This document shows, piece by piece, positions 1 to 10,264 of a stretch of DNA of 64,000 bases. Positions within the stretch are counted from its first letter, which is position 1. Each line of letters starts with the position of its first letter. The position numbers were made by a program, and so were the translations under genes. Source of the stretch: Pachyseris speciosa. Taxonomy: Eukaryota > Cnidaria > Anthozoa > Scleractinia > Pachyseridae. The DNA is taken from contig JAEMWC010000212.1 of NCBI GenBank assembly GCA_016490735.1, positions 889,501 to 953,500 of the forward strand, in the 5' to 3' direction. The notes below the pieces were generated by a model, which ran no database searches, had not been told where the DNA came from, and saw only the letters and a program-made list of their open reading frames with translations.

Positions 1-640
1 CATCATTAAGCGTGACGGTAGCTAAGAACGTCAAAATGACGTTTTCAGAAACCTTGAGCCTCCAGTGGCTTAGGACAGCACCACTTTTCCCTAGTAGTTC
101 AAATAAAGAGTCACGAATTGCTATTCATCCTTTATAGGGGGAAAATCACTCCGAAAATGTAAAAACAGCCGGTAGTCAATGGGCTAATAATGTCTCGAGA
201 AAAATTGTCAGTACACTTACAAACATTTTTGTAGCCTACCCCTTCATCCTTGCATAAAATCTGCACCAGCCCCCCTCTCTCCCCCTCCCACCCTCCCCAC
301 CACCCTCTAATTATTAACCGGTCCCTTCGTTAGCTAATCACAATAAGAGTTTTCTACTCATGCGATTCAATAGTAAAATCTGCATGCTGGATCACCACGA
401 GGTCCGTAAAACTAATCGCGCACATGATAAAAGCTTATCTCAGGTGACATCTCGCTCCTTTGAGCTATTAAACAGACCTAACGATAACACAACTTGCATG
501 CAAAAACTTGCAAGAAACAGTAACGTACTTAGAGTATATCTAGTATCTTGCGACATTTAGAGCATCTCTTTCCTCTCGCAGGGAAAATTTCCTTTTTTCT
601 GTGTACACGATTACATCTAGAACATGGCTGAATCGACGAG
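1..640. other. No gene recognised
   Basis: I see no convincing coding exon here. A stretch at about 370-440 resembles 3345-3420 (shared words include agtaaaatctgc/agtaaaatctcc and ctggatcac), so part of it belongs to a dispersed repeat whose second copy lies next to the LINE end near 3300. Confidence 0.4.
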
Positions 641-935
641 ATGTTCTTAGGGTTCTTCCCTTGCATTAGTAGCCCGGCCAAAATCCCGGGCAGCCTGGTA
701 AAGGCTGGCCAGGTCAGACTTTCCGGGTTTTCGGCCAGGCTTACCGGAAAAACGCGTCCTGGTAAAGCCCGGCAAGCATGGCCACAGCCAAGCTTTCTCG
801 GCATCCTCGGCAATCGAAGCTTAACCTTCCTGGCCTTGTTAGTTCCAAGGCCGGGCTTTCTCAGCAACCTTGGTAAGAAAAAGCCCGGCCTTCCTGGCCT
901 CCAAGATTTAAGCCAGGCTTTTACAGTCTTCGTTT
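641..935. repeat. GC-rich repetitive patch
   Basis: This is a locally GC-rich block in AT-rich surroundings, built from variants of ggccgggcttt, aagcccggc and cttcctggcc in both orientations. The open frames on both strands here are explained by the biased composition and look unlike a protein. A related gcccggac/ctggcc patch lies at about 2250-2310. Confidence 0.45.
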
Positions 936-1335
936 TTAACTAAAGTGGTGGAGCTTTGATATTGGCCTCAAAATCAAATTTTCATAGACTCTCTCTTAGT
1001 TTACGACTGATTCCGAGACATGGGTTCTCAGAAATTCAGTTTAGGAACATTAATATATTCAAGTGTGATATAATTAGTTGCTATGATTGCTTTTCTATTA
1101 AGCCGAAACACAACGTTAACATAGCGCCCTTAATGAAGGCAAAAAGACAAATATATAGACAGAAATATAAACCAAAACACAATCCTAACATCACACAATC
1201 GTTAAGTCACACATTTACTCAGTGAATTATCCCAAAAGCTCATGAACTGGCTTAAGAAGCAAAATTGTAAAGTCCCTTGAAATTAATGAAAAGAATGTAC
1301 AAACAAGAGTTAAGCGGGAGATAATTTTTCTCACC

Positions 1336-1499
1336 TACACCATGAACAGAAATCATTAGTGATATTCGAATGTTGCCTCGACAATGTTCGACGACTAAAA
1401 CATGTTTTATCCTCAGCTGAAGATGAATCTCTCCATAAAGTGTGTTTTCGTCAAAATCTCCGCCAGAAAATGGATTTATATCCCCGAGATCTGAACAAT
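1336..1499 (-). other. Possible coding exon, unidentified
   Basis: On the minus strand an open segment is bounded by an acceptor-like ...ttgttcag and a donor-like gtag|gtgagaaa. It would encode about 54 residues including NPFSGGDFDENTLYGEIHLQ and a hydrophobic VLVVEH stretch. The GEIHLQL wording is faintly like the start of a C2 domain, but this is too short to call. It could equally be chance; no partner exon was found. Confidence 0.2.
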
Positions 1500-2219
1500 T
1501 CGAAAAGATCCAAGTGAGCCCAGGGAACATTTACCGGAGGAAAGAGAACATGTTTTCCGATATTTTGCGCATGCTTCAGGTAGTTCTCTGAAGACCACAA
1601 TCAGACAATCCAGCGGATATAACACAGCAACAGCCAATGATAGTGTGCTAATTTTCACGTGACTATCCTCGTGCTTTTACCAAACAAAGAACCTCTAATC
1701 ATTCTCTTTTGGCGCCCATCTTTGAATTGCCTTTTCGGTTGTTTGATGTCTTTTTAATGGTTCAGAGGGAGAATGAAAACAACGTTAGCGTAGTACACGA
1801 AAAGCAAGTCTGTGGCGCCGACGTGAAACTAAATAAAGGCATCTCCGTGGATGTATCTGCCGGTACGATTAGACTAGCTGACGGGCTAGGCAGGCAAGCC
1901 ATTAAGAGATTTTGGTAGGTGAAAACTCTAGGATCAATTCTTAAATTACAAAAGGCCGTAACTTGTCAACGACGCAGTGAGACCTGAAAGAACAAAACCA
2001 TCGCATAACTGAGACTGTGCTCCTCGAGCTGAACAGTGTAATCCACCGCGGCCGCAGTCGTGTCTTGATTTCTTTGAATCGGCAAGTAGTTCAACTTGAA
2101 TATTTTGAACGCGAAGTTTTTGATAAAAGTACAGATCGAGTTAATTTCGGGGGCCAGTCTTTAATTATTCTGAGTACTCTTAACATCTAGTGAAGTAATG
2201 ACTAAACTAGTCAAGAATC

Positions 2220-2925
2220 TCTACGTGTAATAAATGGTCTCAATGGCCACAAGTCGGGCTCAGCCCGGACTTTCAGGTCAGGCTTTGGCCTCGCTCTGGC
2301 CAGGTTCCTGATGCAAGAACTGGTCTTCTCGCTGAATTCGGTCTTCTTGGCTGAACTTCTTTTGAAATGCTTGTCATCTGACTGGATCGCAACTTTAAAT
2401 TTTACCGGTTTGGATTGACGCTCCATTTGTATCGCAGTATTGAGATTTAGATCTGATCTCATCTGTAGCTTTTGTGGGCGCGATTTGTCCAGAATTCCGA
2501 TAACAATTCTGTCTCTCACTTGTTCATCTCTCTGTGTTCCTAATTTGCAATGTTCTGCCGGCTCATAGAGATTTCGAAAGAAGGTTTCGACAGTTTCCCC
2601 TTCTTTGCAAACATGCTTGCTAGTGAATAATTTTTCTCTTCGGTATAAAGTAATTGTCGAATTTCTCGATAAGTTTGGCGTACTTCTTTTCGTCGCCAGC
2701 CGCAAATGTAAACGCTCTGAATATGTGTTCTCCCTATTTTCCAGTGGTGTAGATAAGGGCATTTATCTGAAGAACTTCACACGTCCTCGTTTAGTTTCGT
2801 AGCGCATCTAAACCGCTCGAAACTCTGCATCCAATCCAGCCACTCTTGAGGCTTTGCGAAGTCAAGCTTCTTTGGCCGGTCGAGTTTCAATATCTTACAC
2901 TGTACTTGTCCGCTGCCACCTGACA
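2220..2925 (-). pseudogene. Ty3/gypsy-type gag remnant
   Basis: The minus strand encodes a decayed Gag polyprotein of a Ty3/gypsy LTR retrotransposon. The N-terminal part reads KLDFAKPQEWLDWMQSFERF, typical of metazoan gypsy Gag, then a stop and frameshifts near 2760. Beyond 2762 the frame is open with EGETVETFFRNLYEPAEHC and RDEQVRDRIVIGILDKS, which match the Gag capsid region. No protease, reverse transcriptase, integrase or LTR was seen next to it. A LINE 3' end abuts the N-terminal side at about 2932, so the element was probably interrupted or truncated there. Confidence 0.75.
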
Positions 2926-2931
2926 CATGCA

Positions 2932-3310
2932 TACATACGTACATACTTTATTGCAACTCCCTATAAGTGTTTTCAGTTATAAAACTACATAACCATTATA
3001 CTATAATAACTAAGATAATAAATAACTAAGATAATATCTAAATACGCATTACAAAATTAGTGAAATACAAGAAAAATACAATGGTTTGGATTTACTATTT
3101 ACAAATTAATAGACTAATCAGGAAAAAATAGGTTAACAAGTCTTTTCCTAAAAACTTTAACACAGTCTGAAGATCACGATTTAACATCGTCTCTTAGATT
3201 ATTCCAGAGCTTAGCACTACGGTAGGTGAAAGACCGCTGTCCAGTGGTTGTACGGCACCTCGGAATGTTCAGTTGACCGCACAAAGACGTTACACACAGT
3301 TCAACTGGAA
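2932..3310 (-). mobile_element. LINE 3' end fragment
   Basis: Only the C-terminal tail of a LINE ORF2 and its 3' UTR remain. On the minus strand about 3310-3120 reads RCRTTTGQRSFTYRSAKLWN followed by NLRDDVK, the usual end of L2/CR1-like cnidarian reverse transcriptase proteins, with a stop just after. The 3' end is an A/T-rich UTR ending at a short catacatacgtacatac repeat at 2932-2950. The reverse transcriptase and endonuclease domains are absent (5' truncation). Confidence 0.7.
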
Positions 3311-3439
3311 TAAAACGTCTTTAATTCAACAGAATGTTCAACAGTAAAATCTCCAAGCTGGATCACTAGAGGTCCACTGGGCACTGCAACATGTGATAAA
3401 TGCTAAACCCACGTGACACTATGGTAGCCTATTATCGAT

Positions 3440-4090
3440 CTCGAGAAAATGACTAACGCTTGTTCTTTAATGATTATACAATCCCTTGATTTTTACAGCT
3501 TCAAATAATATTGGTAGTATCAATCCATCGAGGTAGGAATGCTGGAAACTGATGGAAACCATTCCTAACTACTTTAAAGAAGCTCTGTTATGAATTTTTG
3601 GGTCATTGTTAGAGACATCAAAACTTCTTTTGAATAGTAGGAAGCAGTGAAACAACAATTTGCCAGGGAAGATAAGTACCAAAGAGACAAGAATAAAAGC
3701 AAATGTGGTGAGTCTTATATTTTGGTTTAATTAAAGAAAGAAATCAACACTTCTTCTGCATAGGTAAATAAAAGGATTGAAAAATAATTCCGTCGAGCAT
3801 CAAATTATCTTGGGATAATCTGTCGAAATGTCATTATGCAAAAGCTTCGAAATCCTGCTAAGAAATTCACTACATCAGTAGTCTTGAAATAACCAATTAT
3901 GGATATTAACGGTTGTCGTGATGATGCGACACGGCTGTAAAGTGAGACGTTTTCTAGGCTATATCAGTATAAATCTACTAGCGTTCTAGGAGGATTTAGA
4001 TAAGTTACTTCTTCAGTTTTGAACGACTGGTAGATTTATACTAAAAAATTACATTATTCACTCCTGATTTCCACGCGTAATAGCTGATTC
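3440..4090. other. No gene; imperfect hairpin
   Basis: I see no coding signal. At 3966-3980 and 4028-4041 the words agtataaatctac and gtagatttatact form an inverted repeat around a ~48-bp spacer, possibly the ends of a very short MITE. Confidence 0.4.
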
Positions 4091-4130
4091 TACAATACAA
4101 TACAATACAATACAATACAATATTCTTTAT
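4091..4130. repeat. (TACAA)n microsatellite
   Basis: About eight copies of a 5-bp unit, followed by tattctttatttaacg. This is the look of a LINE 3' tail read on the minus strand. Confidence 0.9.
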
Positions 4131-4187
4131 TTAACGAAGGTGACGTAATTAACCAAATGAGTTATCTACCGTAATTCCATTAACTGC

Positions 4188-4430
4188 AACCTTGATAATC
4201 CTAAAAACGTGTGGAAATTAATCCGCAACTTGGCTCCTTCTCAATGTTCCAATCTTCCAAGTCATCTGTTGGTTGATGGAATAATTTATAACAGTCATTG
4301 CGAACTTGTTCAATGCTCAGTTTGTCAATATTGCCTCCTCAGTTGTGCTTAACAATAACGCAAGTACGAGTCCCAACTGGGGTTACCTGAAGAACTTCGT
4401 TAGGTCCAAGCTTCCTCTGGGAGTTTCTTT
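4188..4430 (+). mobile_element. LINE ORF2 linker fragment
   Basis: The plus strand encodes a short piece of a LINE ORF2, from the region between endonuclease and reverse transcriptase: NPKNVWKLIRNLAP, then NLPSHLLVDGIIYNSHCE. After a frameshift it continues LFNAQFVNIASSVVLNNNAS and YLKNFVRSKLPLGVSF. The order and wording fit L2/CR1-like cnidarian LINEs. It ends directly at a (TACCA)n run, and catalytic domains are missing, so it is a dead fragment. Confidence 0.6.
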
Positions 4431-4456
4431 TACCATACCATACCATACCATACCAT
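4431..4456. repeat. (TACCA)n microsatellite
   Basis: Five tandem taccata-type units directly after the LINE fragment. Confidence 0.9.
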
Positions 4457-4619
4457 AAACTAATGATAAGGCTAGTGTCTTGAAATCTGGTACTCTACCA
4501 CTACCGTTATAATAATAAATAACCAATTCGCAGTCATTCTCACTGCGCCCTGATCAGCTATCACGCGTAAGAAATCTAAAGCTCATAATCTAATTTGTTA
4601 AGTAGTTGCCGCTTCTTGT

Positions 4620-4995
4620 CTGGTCACAGGCGATTCTTTTTGATAATCTTCAGCTTCCCCTTATTCACTGCGAGATTCAGGCACAATTTCTTCATCTGCA
4701 TGAGATGTAGCCTCTTTTCTGATCACAGGCACGTAATGTTTTGACAATCGTCAGCTTTAATTCCCATACGTACTGAGAGATTAGTGCACAGCTCCGACAT
4801 TTGCAAACACCTAGCCTCTCCGTCGCCAATTTCTTCTCTAATCACAAGCGCCCTCTTTTGTCAATCGTCCAGCTTCCCATATTCACCGAGAGAGTAATGC
4901 ACAGACGCTAAATGTTCATAGCATTTTGCTTCTCCTTGTCTGTCGCCAATTTATCGTCTGATTACAAGCGCTTTGTTGTAATATTGTTCAGCCTT
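4620..4995 (-). pseudogene. Decayed distal TPR repeats, locus copy 1
   Basis: Downstream of the TAG that ends the TPR exon, the same reading frame goes on encoding recognisable repeats: KAEQYYNKALVI, then GDRQGEAKCYEHLA, then KRALVIREEIGDGEARC. At least two further in-frame stops interrupt them. The ancestral protein therefore had more repeats than the present open frame. The other locus copy shows the same kind of decay at 49080-49450. Confidence 0.65.
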
Positions 4996-5979
4996 CTAAT
5001 ATTCAGCGCGAGATTTGTACAATATTCCTAAATTTGTATAACATGCGGCCTCTCCTTCTCTGTCGCCAATTTCTTTATTGATCACAAGCGCTTTGTTGTA
5101 GTATTCTTCAGCCTTCTCATAATCAGCACGAAATTTATACACAATTCCTAAATTTGTATAACATGCGGCCTCTACTTTTCTGTCACCAATTTCTTCACTA
5201 ACCACAAGCGCTTTTTTGTAATATTCTTTAGCCTTGTCATATTCAGCGCGAGACTGACACCAAATTCCTAAATTTGTATAACATCTTGCCTCTCCTTGTC
5301 TGTCGCCTATTTCTTTACTGATCACAAGCGCTTTGCCGTCACATTCTTCAGCCCTCTCATATTCAGCGCAAGATTTATACACAGTTCCTAAATTTATATA
5401 ACATGCAGCCTCGGCTTCTCTGTCGAAAATTTCTTTACTGATCACAAGCGCTTTGTTGTAATATTCTTCAGCCTTCTGATATTTAGCGCGAGATTTATAC
5501 ACAATTCCTAAATTTGTATAACATGCAGCCTCTCCTTTTCTGTCACCAATTTCTCCATTGATCACAAGCGCTCTGTTGTAATATTCTTCAGCCTTCTCAT
5601 ATTCAGCGCGAGATTCATACACAACTCCTAAATTTGTATAACATGCAGCCTCTCCTTGTCTGTCGCCAGTTTCCTCACTGATCACAAGAGCTTTCTTGTC
5701 ACATTTCTCGGCCTTCTCATATTCAGCACGAGAGTGATACCAAGTTCCTAAATTTGTATAACATCTTGCCTCTCCTTGTCTGTCGCCAATTTCTTTTCTG
5801 ATCGCAAGCGCTTTGTTGTAAAATTCTTCAGCTTTCTCATTTTCAGCGCGAGATTGATACACAGTACCTAAATCTTCGTAACGTGTAGCCTCTCCTTCTC
5901 TGTCGTTAATTTCTCTTTGTTCTTCTTCTTCTTTATTCAGTTTTTCCTCGAGATTTCTTCCATTGCCTTTTGCCTCCTT
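4996..5979 (-). CDS. TPR-repeat protein, main exon, copy 1
   Basis: This exon encodes about 328 residues of tetratricopeptide repeats, a scaffold fold that binds partner proteins. After an acidic, charged N-terminal stretch (EEKLNKEEEEQREI) there are about eight near-identical 40-residue units with the core GEAxCYTNLGxxYxSRAEYEKAEEYYNKALVIxKEIGDR, the pattern of the kinesin-light-chain/TTC28-like TPR class. The proposed start is a splice acceptor (gtttcag|aag) at 5980, not the upstream methionine. A hinge exon and a TRADD-N-like exon lie upstream on the same strand. The frame ends at a TAG inside a repeat, and repeat-like sequence continues after it, so the protein is truncated or the gene is dead. 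The family assignment is safe; gene integrity is not. Confidence 0.75.
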   Translation of the reverse strand, partial: KEAKGNGRNLEEKLNKEEEEQREINDREGEATRYEDLGTVYQSRAENEKAEEFYNKALAIRKEIGDRQGEARCYTNLGTWYHSRAEYEKAEKCDKKALVISEETGDRQGEAACYTNLGVVYESRAEYEKAEEYYNRALVINGEIGDRKGEAACYTNLGIVYKSRAKYQKAEEYYNKALVISKEIFDREAEAACYINLGTVYKSCAEYERAEECDGKALVISKEIGDRQGEARCYTNLGIWCQSRAEYDKAKEYYKKALVVSEEIGDRKVEAACYTNLGIVYKFRADYEKAEEYYNKALVINKEIGDREGEAACYTNLGILYKSRAEY

Positions 5980-6077
5980 CTGAAACGACTCTTTTAACAC
6001 AAATAAGAAATAAAGAGAAAATAAGGCGATACCCTAATCCACCCTCTCTATAAATACCTAAAAGCTCATGATCTTAC

Positions 6078-6213
6078 CTTCGGAGATATCTGCTTCATTT
6101 GTGTGTGTGATATCCTCAGTAGCTTGCACTGATTCATGCATTAATGCTAAATCTTTTCTCGTAACATCGTCCACGTTATGCTCGAGATTTGTATCGTTGC
6201 CTTTTGTTTTCAC
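6078..6213 (-). CDS. Hinge exon upstream of TPR exon, copy 1
   Basis: A small open segment sits between an acceptor (cgtttcag|gtg) and a strong donor (gaag|gtaagat). In the best frame it reads TKGNDTNLEHNVDDVTRKD and then EDITHTNEADISE, a hydrophilic linker. Its start resembles the start of the TPR exon (KGNxxNLE), suggesting exon duplication. A diverged counterpart lies at about 50195-50325. By eye the splice phases of this exon and its neighbours do not fit one continuous frame, so a further exon or an alternative start is likely. Confidence 0.4.
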
Positions 6214-7216
6214 CTGAAACGATTCTGTTAAAAAATAGAAAATAATAATAATAACGGATTCAATAATTAACCAAGATTTGCTAACAGGATTTTTAGGGAG
6301 GTGGGACGTTCAACGCGCTTTCCTCCATCGCAATAACTCGTTTCTGTGCTATGCGCACCCACGAGTTAAAAGGGACATTAAGACATTAAGAGGCGATCGG
6401 CTCTCATTGTCCTCGCGCTTGTTCTCGCCTACAAACCCAACAGGGAACTTGATGGGAACAAACTAGCCAACATTCCCCTAAATTCTTTGTATGTAGGCCA
6501 GTTGAAGTGGGAATTTCGCAACTGTTGGCTGGGGGAAGAGTTGTCCCCTTTCCCAATGCAAATTACGCCTGGAAACCACTAGAAAAGAGGATTTACCACC
6601 AGTAGAGGTTTATAAAATTCCTGGACCTAACATCTAAGCTAAACGAAGGGAACACTTAGATGAGATCGGGAATTGAATGTAGCTGACAGGGTGTTAATTT
6701 TCGAACTGAGCAAAAACCTACACCTCAATATGATGAAAGGTGTTTGTCATCAGGGTTTCAAATGATAGTTGAGTTAATCGTTTGTTTCACGGTTGAGTCA
6801 CATGGATGTGGATCTCGACTGATGGCTGTGGATCAATATAAGTAGCACTGTGGTTGGTGGTGATTGGTGCGTTTCCATCCACGCTTAACGCTCTGGCTGT
6901 TCTTGATTACAGGATTTCAATCGTCGTCGTTCACTGAGACTAGAAATCGTTTCCTCACTTTGGTACCGATCGGCTGTGTTGTTTGATCCTGGGTATCCAC
7001 GCTTTAGGAATTTCAACAACGGTCAACAACATCGTCTGATAAAGAACAGCAGTGTAGCGGATGAAACGTCCCGATCCACCTGTGTGTGACTCACTCGTGA
7101 GACAAACGATTAGCTCAGCTGTCAACATAGAACTCATTTCTTGAAAGGTAATAAGAAAAATAAAATAAAGAGATTGAATGAAACATATAGGTAGATAAGT
7201 ACGCACTAAATTTTAC
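6214..7216. other. Intron-like region of locus copy 1
   Basis: No clear exon. A minus-strand open frame at 6955-7206 is not recognisable as a domain. Much of the region shows no similarity to the corresponding, much longer interval of locus copy 2. Confidence 0.4.
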
Positions 7217-7751
7217 CTTGTGTATCCAAGAAGTACTTGCGACAAGCTAAATACTCCTCCTCTAGGATGGTTGTTGTCATTTTCACTTCCAGGAGACCAA
7301 ACTCCTTCAGAACGTCCTCTGTCACCAGCAGCTTTTGAACCATTTCGTTAAGGTGCCCTGTACGATAGTCTTCCCATAGTTCGTCAAGGATTGGCAGCGA
7401 GCTACATTCTACTGTAAGAATCAAGCTCCCTGTCTTTTTATCCACAACCAGCACATTCTTGACCTCTTTCATATAGGTTAGAAAATTACTGAGGGCCTCG
7501 TAAGTACGTGGCGCAGTGTCAATGTACCAATCGGCAATGCGGTTTAAGACTCGCTGTGTGGTTTCGTCAGCATTATGTATGGTTCTCAGAGTTGCTGTCA
7601 ATCCATCATGTTGTTGCGGCTGAATGGATGTTATTTGTGATGTTGTCGGTCGACACTGGGGCAATACCTGGGGTGTCTGCGATGTGTCTACCACATTAAG
7701 AGCTTCGCCATGAATTACAGGTTGTGGTACGATCTCACAGTCAAGCCGCAT
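7217..7751 (-). CDS. TRADD-N-like domain exon, copy 1
   Basis: This exon starts with an ATG and runs about 178 residues to a donor (acaag|gtaaaa). Residues 1-60 are low-complexity and polar (TSQITSIQPQQHDGL). Residues 65-178 form a compact domain with VLNRIADWYIDTAPRTYEAL, LILTVECSSLPILDELWEDY, then LNEMVQKLLVTEDVLKEFGL and TTTILEEEYLACRKYFL. I match this to the TRADD-N-type adaptor domain that cnidarians place in front of TPR, death-domain or NTPase modules in apoptosis/immunity proteins; this is family recall, not a search. A second copy at 55884-56421 keeps the domain and differs mainly in the linker, which argues for real coding sequence. A TPR exon lies downstream on the same strand. Confidence 0.7.
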
Positions 7752-8800
7752 TCGAAGTCGAGCTGTCAGGAATAGGGAGGGGTGGGAATAACCGTTTGTT
7801 AGCTTTCAGAGTACAGAAAAGAAGAACAGCATATTTACAGATCAAAAACGCATTTTCCCGGATGCTTGATATGAACATTCTCCGATATTCTTTCTTCTAA
7901 TTATAATCTTTATGACATTGTTTTGAAAAAAATGTGTTTCTTTTACGCTTGATTCTTCGCAGCCAAAGAAACGGAATTTTACTCCATTTTTGACCTAAGT
8001 TTTAAAAGAATGTTTTAACAATTAAAATAGATGCCAGGGTACGGTTATCCAAAAGCCCTTTTATCACTAACCCACATTTAATAATAACGAACTGCTTTTG
8101 TCCCACGTTACTCTACGAACAGAATAGTTCTCTTTGTCTTTCGAGTTTTCCTCGACTCCAAGAGAAACTTATGCCACGGAAACGATATCACATTCTTGAT
8201 TCGTCAATGAGATAAGCCAGTTTTACTCTGCCTTCAGAGCATGTTTTTCTGATATCGTTCCCTGGGCTTTAAAGCGTCCCCGGTTTGCGGGAAACTTAGA
8301 TGGCAATTTCCAATCACCAACGAAGCCATCTCTTCGAGCAGTAAGACGTCTTATAACAGTTATTCAGCCGGTACCTGTAGGATGCTTTCCGTGCGGAATT
8401 ATGTTCATTATATTCAAGATCATAACATAGCAACACGACTAAGGAGAAATGAAAAACTCGGCACTTTGAATAAACTGCAAGTGTATAATCTGTGTGAATG
8501 TTAAGGCAGACGAAATAAGAAAGAAAAAAATAATTGTTTGATTATTTGGTACAAAAAACATAGTGGTTCTGGGACGAGGCTCAGCTATTTCGATTGAAAG
8601 AAATTTCTTACTGTAGCCAATAACCATAGCAACCGCAGCCATTGCTCGACGAATCTTTAGTGTCGTTTCGTGGCAAAGGATTCTTAATGAGTAAAGTTTA
8701 CAGCAAAGTATTTTGCTTGTTCTGGCGGAGAGAGGCTGTAACGTCTACTAGGTAGGGTTATTAAATTCTTAACTGAAACGCAAAAGACCCGGTTTGCATT
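7752..8800 (-). promoter_or_regulatory. Upstream flank shared with locus copy 2
   Basis: This flank of the TRADD-N exon is recognisably repeated in locus copy 2: cattcgaagtcgagctgtc follows the ATG in both, and gggacgaggct[c/t]agct occurs at 8573 and 57359. The part at 8612-8730 (gtagccaataaccatagcaac, gtggcaaagg) reappears at 62478-62570. The duplication thus included the upstream region and probably the promoter. No TATA box or initiator can be fixed by eye. Confidence 0.5.
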
Positions 8801-10260
8801 ACTTTATCGGCCTACTAAACCCCGGGGAACGTCGAGAGCACATGAGAAAAGCTTGTCACCACGAGCCAAAGGCGAGTGATTTACTTAACAAATTGACCTC
8901 AGTTTTTCTTATGCGTCTGTCCTCTTATTGATCATGAATTGCGTCATAACATTGCCAAAGTGCCTGTGGACTATAAGCCGCAGGCGAGTTGTTCCTCAGC
9001 AAACTGTTATGAATTTTTTTTTACAATAAAAAAAAAACCCCGAGGTGGTCAAATGCCGGGTTTAAATAAGGAGAAAAGACACCGTCAATAGCCAGAAACA
9101 TAAAAAAAGTAAATAAATTTTATTCAAAATGACGCAAATATTGTCAATAACGTTTCACGATTCCTGATTGTCTCCTAAGAACAGCTAAAAAAATCATTGG
9201 CTGAGAACTTGATAGGTTGACGTTAGGCAGATGCTTTGCATAAATTACAATCATCATTTGCTGCGGAAAGTTTAATCAAATTCAATATACGATCTGAAAG
9301 GCTATCTAGAGATATGAAATGTTTATGTGTTTTGGTTTTCGGCATCAAAGCGCCCAGAACTGTCGTCTGGCTGTTCCTCATTAATTGCATGCAAGCAAGT
9401 CGTCTGTTTAGTTCTTGTTCAGAGTACTGTTATATTCGAGAGATTAATCAGAAGGTACGTCAATGGCTAGTGAACAGTTACAAGATGTTTTTTGTTGCTA
9501 GCGAAACTTTTTCTTTTAGGGAAGTCTACTAAATATTTTTGAAAGAAACTGGTCCGTGTTCGAATTTTTATCGCGTCTTTAAGTCTGCAAAAAAGACTAT
9601 AAGTTGTGTTTCTGAACATTCGGAAACCTGGCGTTTATTTAATTCAGTTGCTTCATTTTCGGGATCTTCTACACAGGAGAAGAGTCTATATGATAATTCT
9701 AGATATATTTCCCATTCAAGGGGAGTGCCATCTACAACACTAAAGTTGAAAACAATAAAGTGCTGCCTGTGGTCATCCTCCATCTTGCTACAAATGTTCC
9801 CATTAATTCAAATTGTGTCTCTCTGTACTCTTAGTGAGGATGAAATTAGCAAATCAGCGCGCGAGAAATCATTGTGAAAAACTTTTCGAGTGTTCTTTCA
9901 GTATTCCATGTTGGGGTAACTAATAACAAAAACGGTGTAGCTACTGTTTTTATAAAACATCTATCATACAAACTTAGGGAATTTATTTTAAGTTGTGAAA
10001 GTGACGCTGAAAATGATGAAGTGACGAAAGCTTCCTACGCAAAAAGAAAAGATTAATTCATAAGTCAAAGAAAAAAAATGTTCTTTATGACAAATCAGAT
10101 TTGCGCAGTTTTTCTTTCATTTTGAAAAACTGGTGTTGAATGGTCCTACCTCGGTACAAAAGGGCAATTATTATTGATTAATCAACTTTCTCATGTTTGG
10201 GGTCTGACCAAAATTACTAAACAGGAACAATAACAACAATAAACAGCAACAACTCGGTAT
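8801..10260. other. No gene recognised; one ORF of note
   Basis: A cacgagccaaaggcgagtg word at 8858-8876 belongs to the same family as the palindromic element at 62.9 kb. The minus-strand frame at 9568-9783 (71 residues, starting MEDDHRQHFIVFNFSVVDGT) has protein-like composition but no family I can name. Everything else looks non-coding. Confidence 0.3.
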
Positions 10261-10264
10261 GGCT

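Noticed and set aside
529..943. Open frames on both strands over the ccgggc-rich repeats
   Set aside because: Open only because of biased repeat composition; no recognisable protein.
9568..9783. A definite gene on the minus strand (MEDDHRQHFIVFNF...)
   Set aside because: Protein-like composition, but no family, no splice sites I trust, and another frame is open on the opposite strand.
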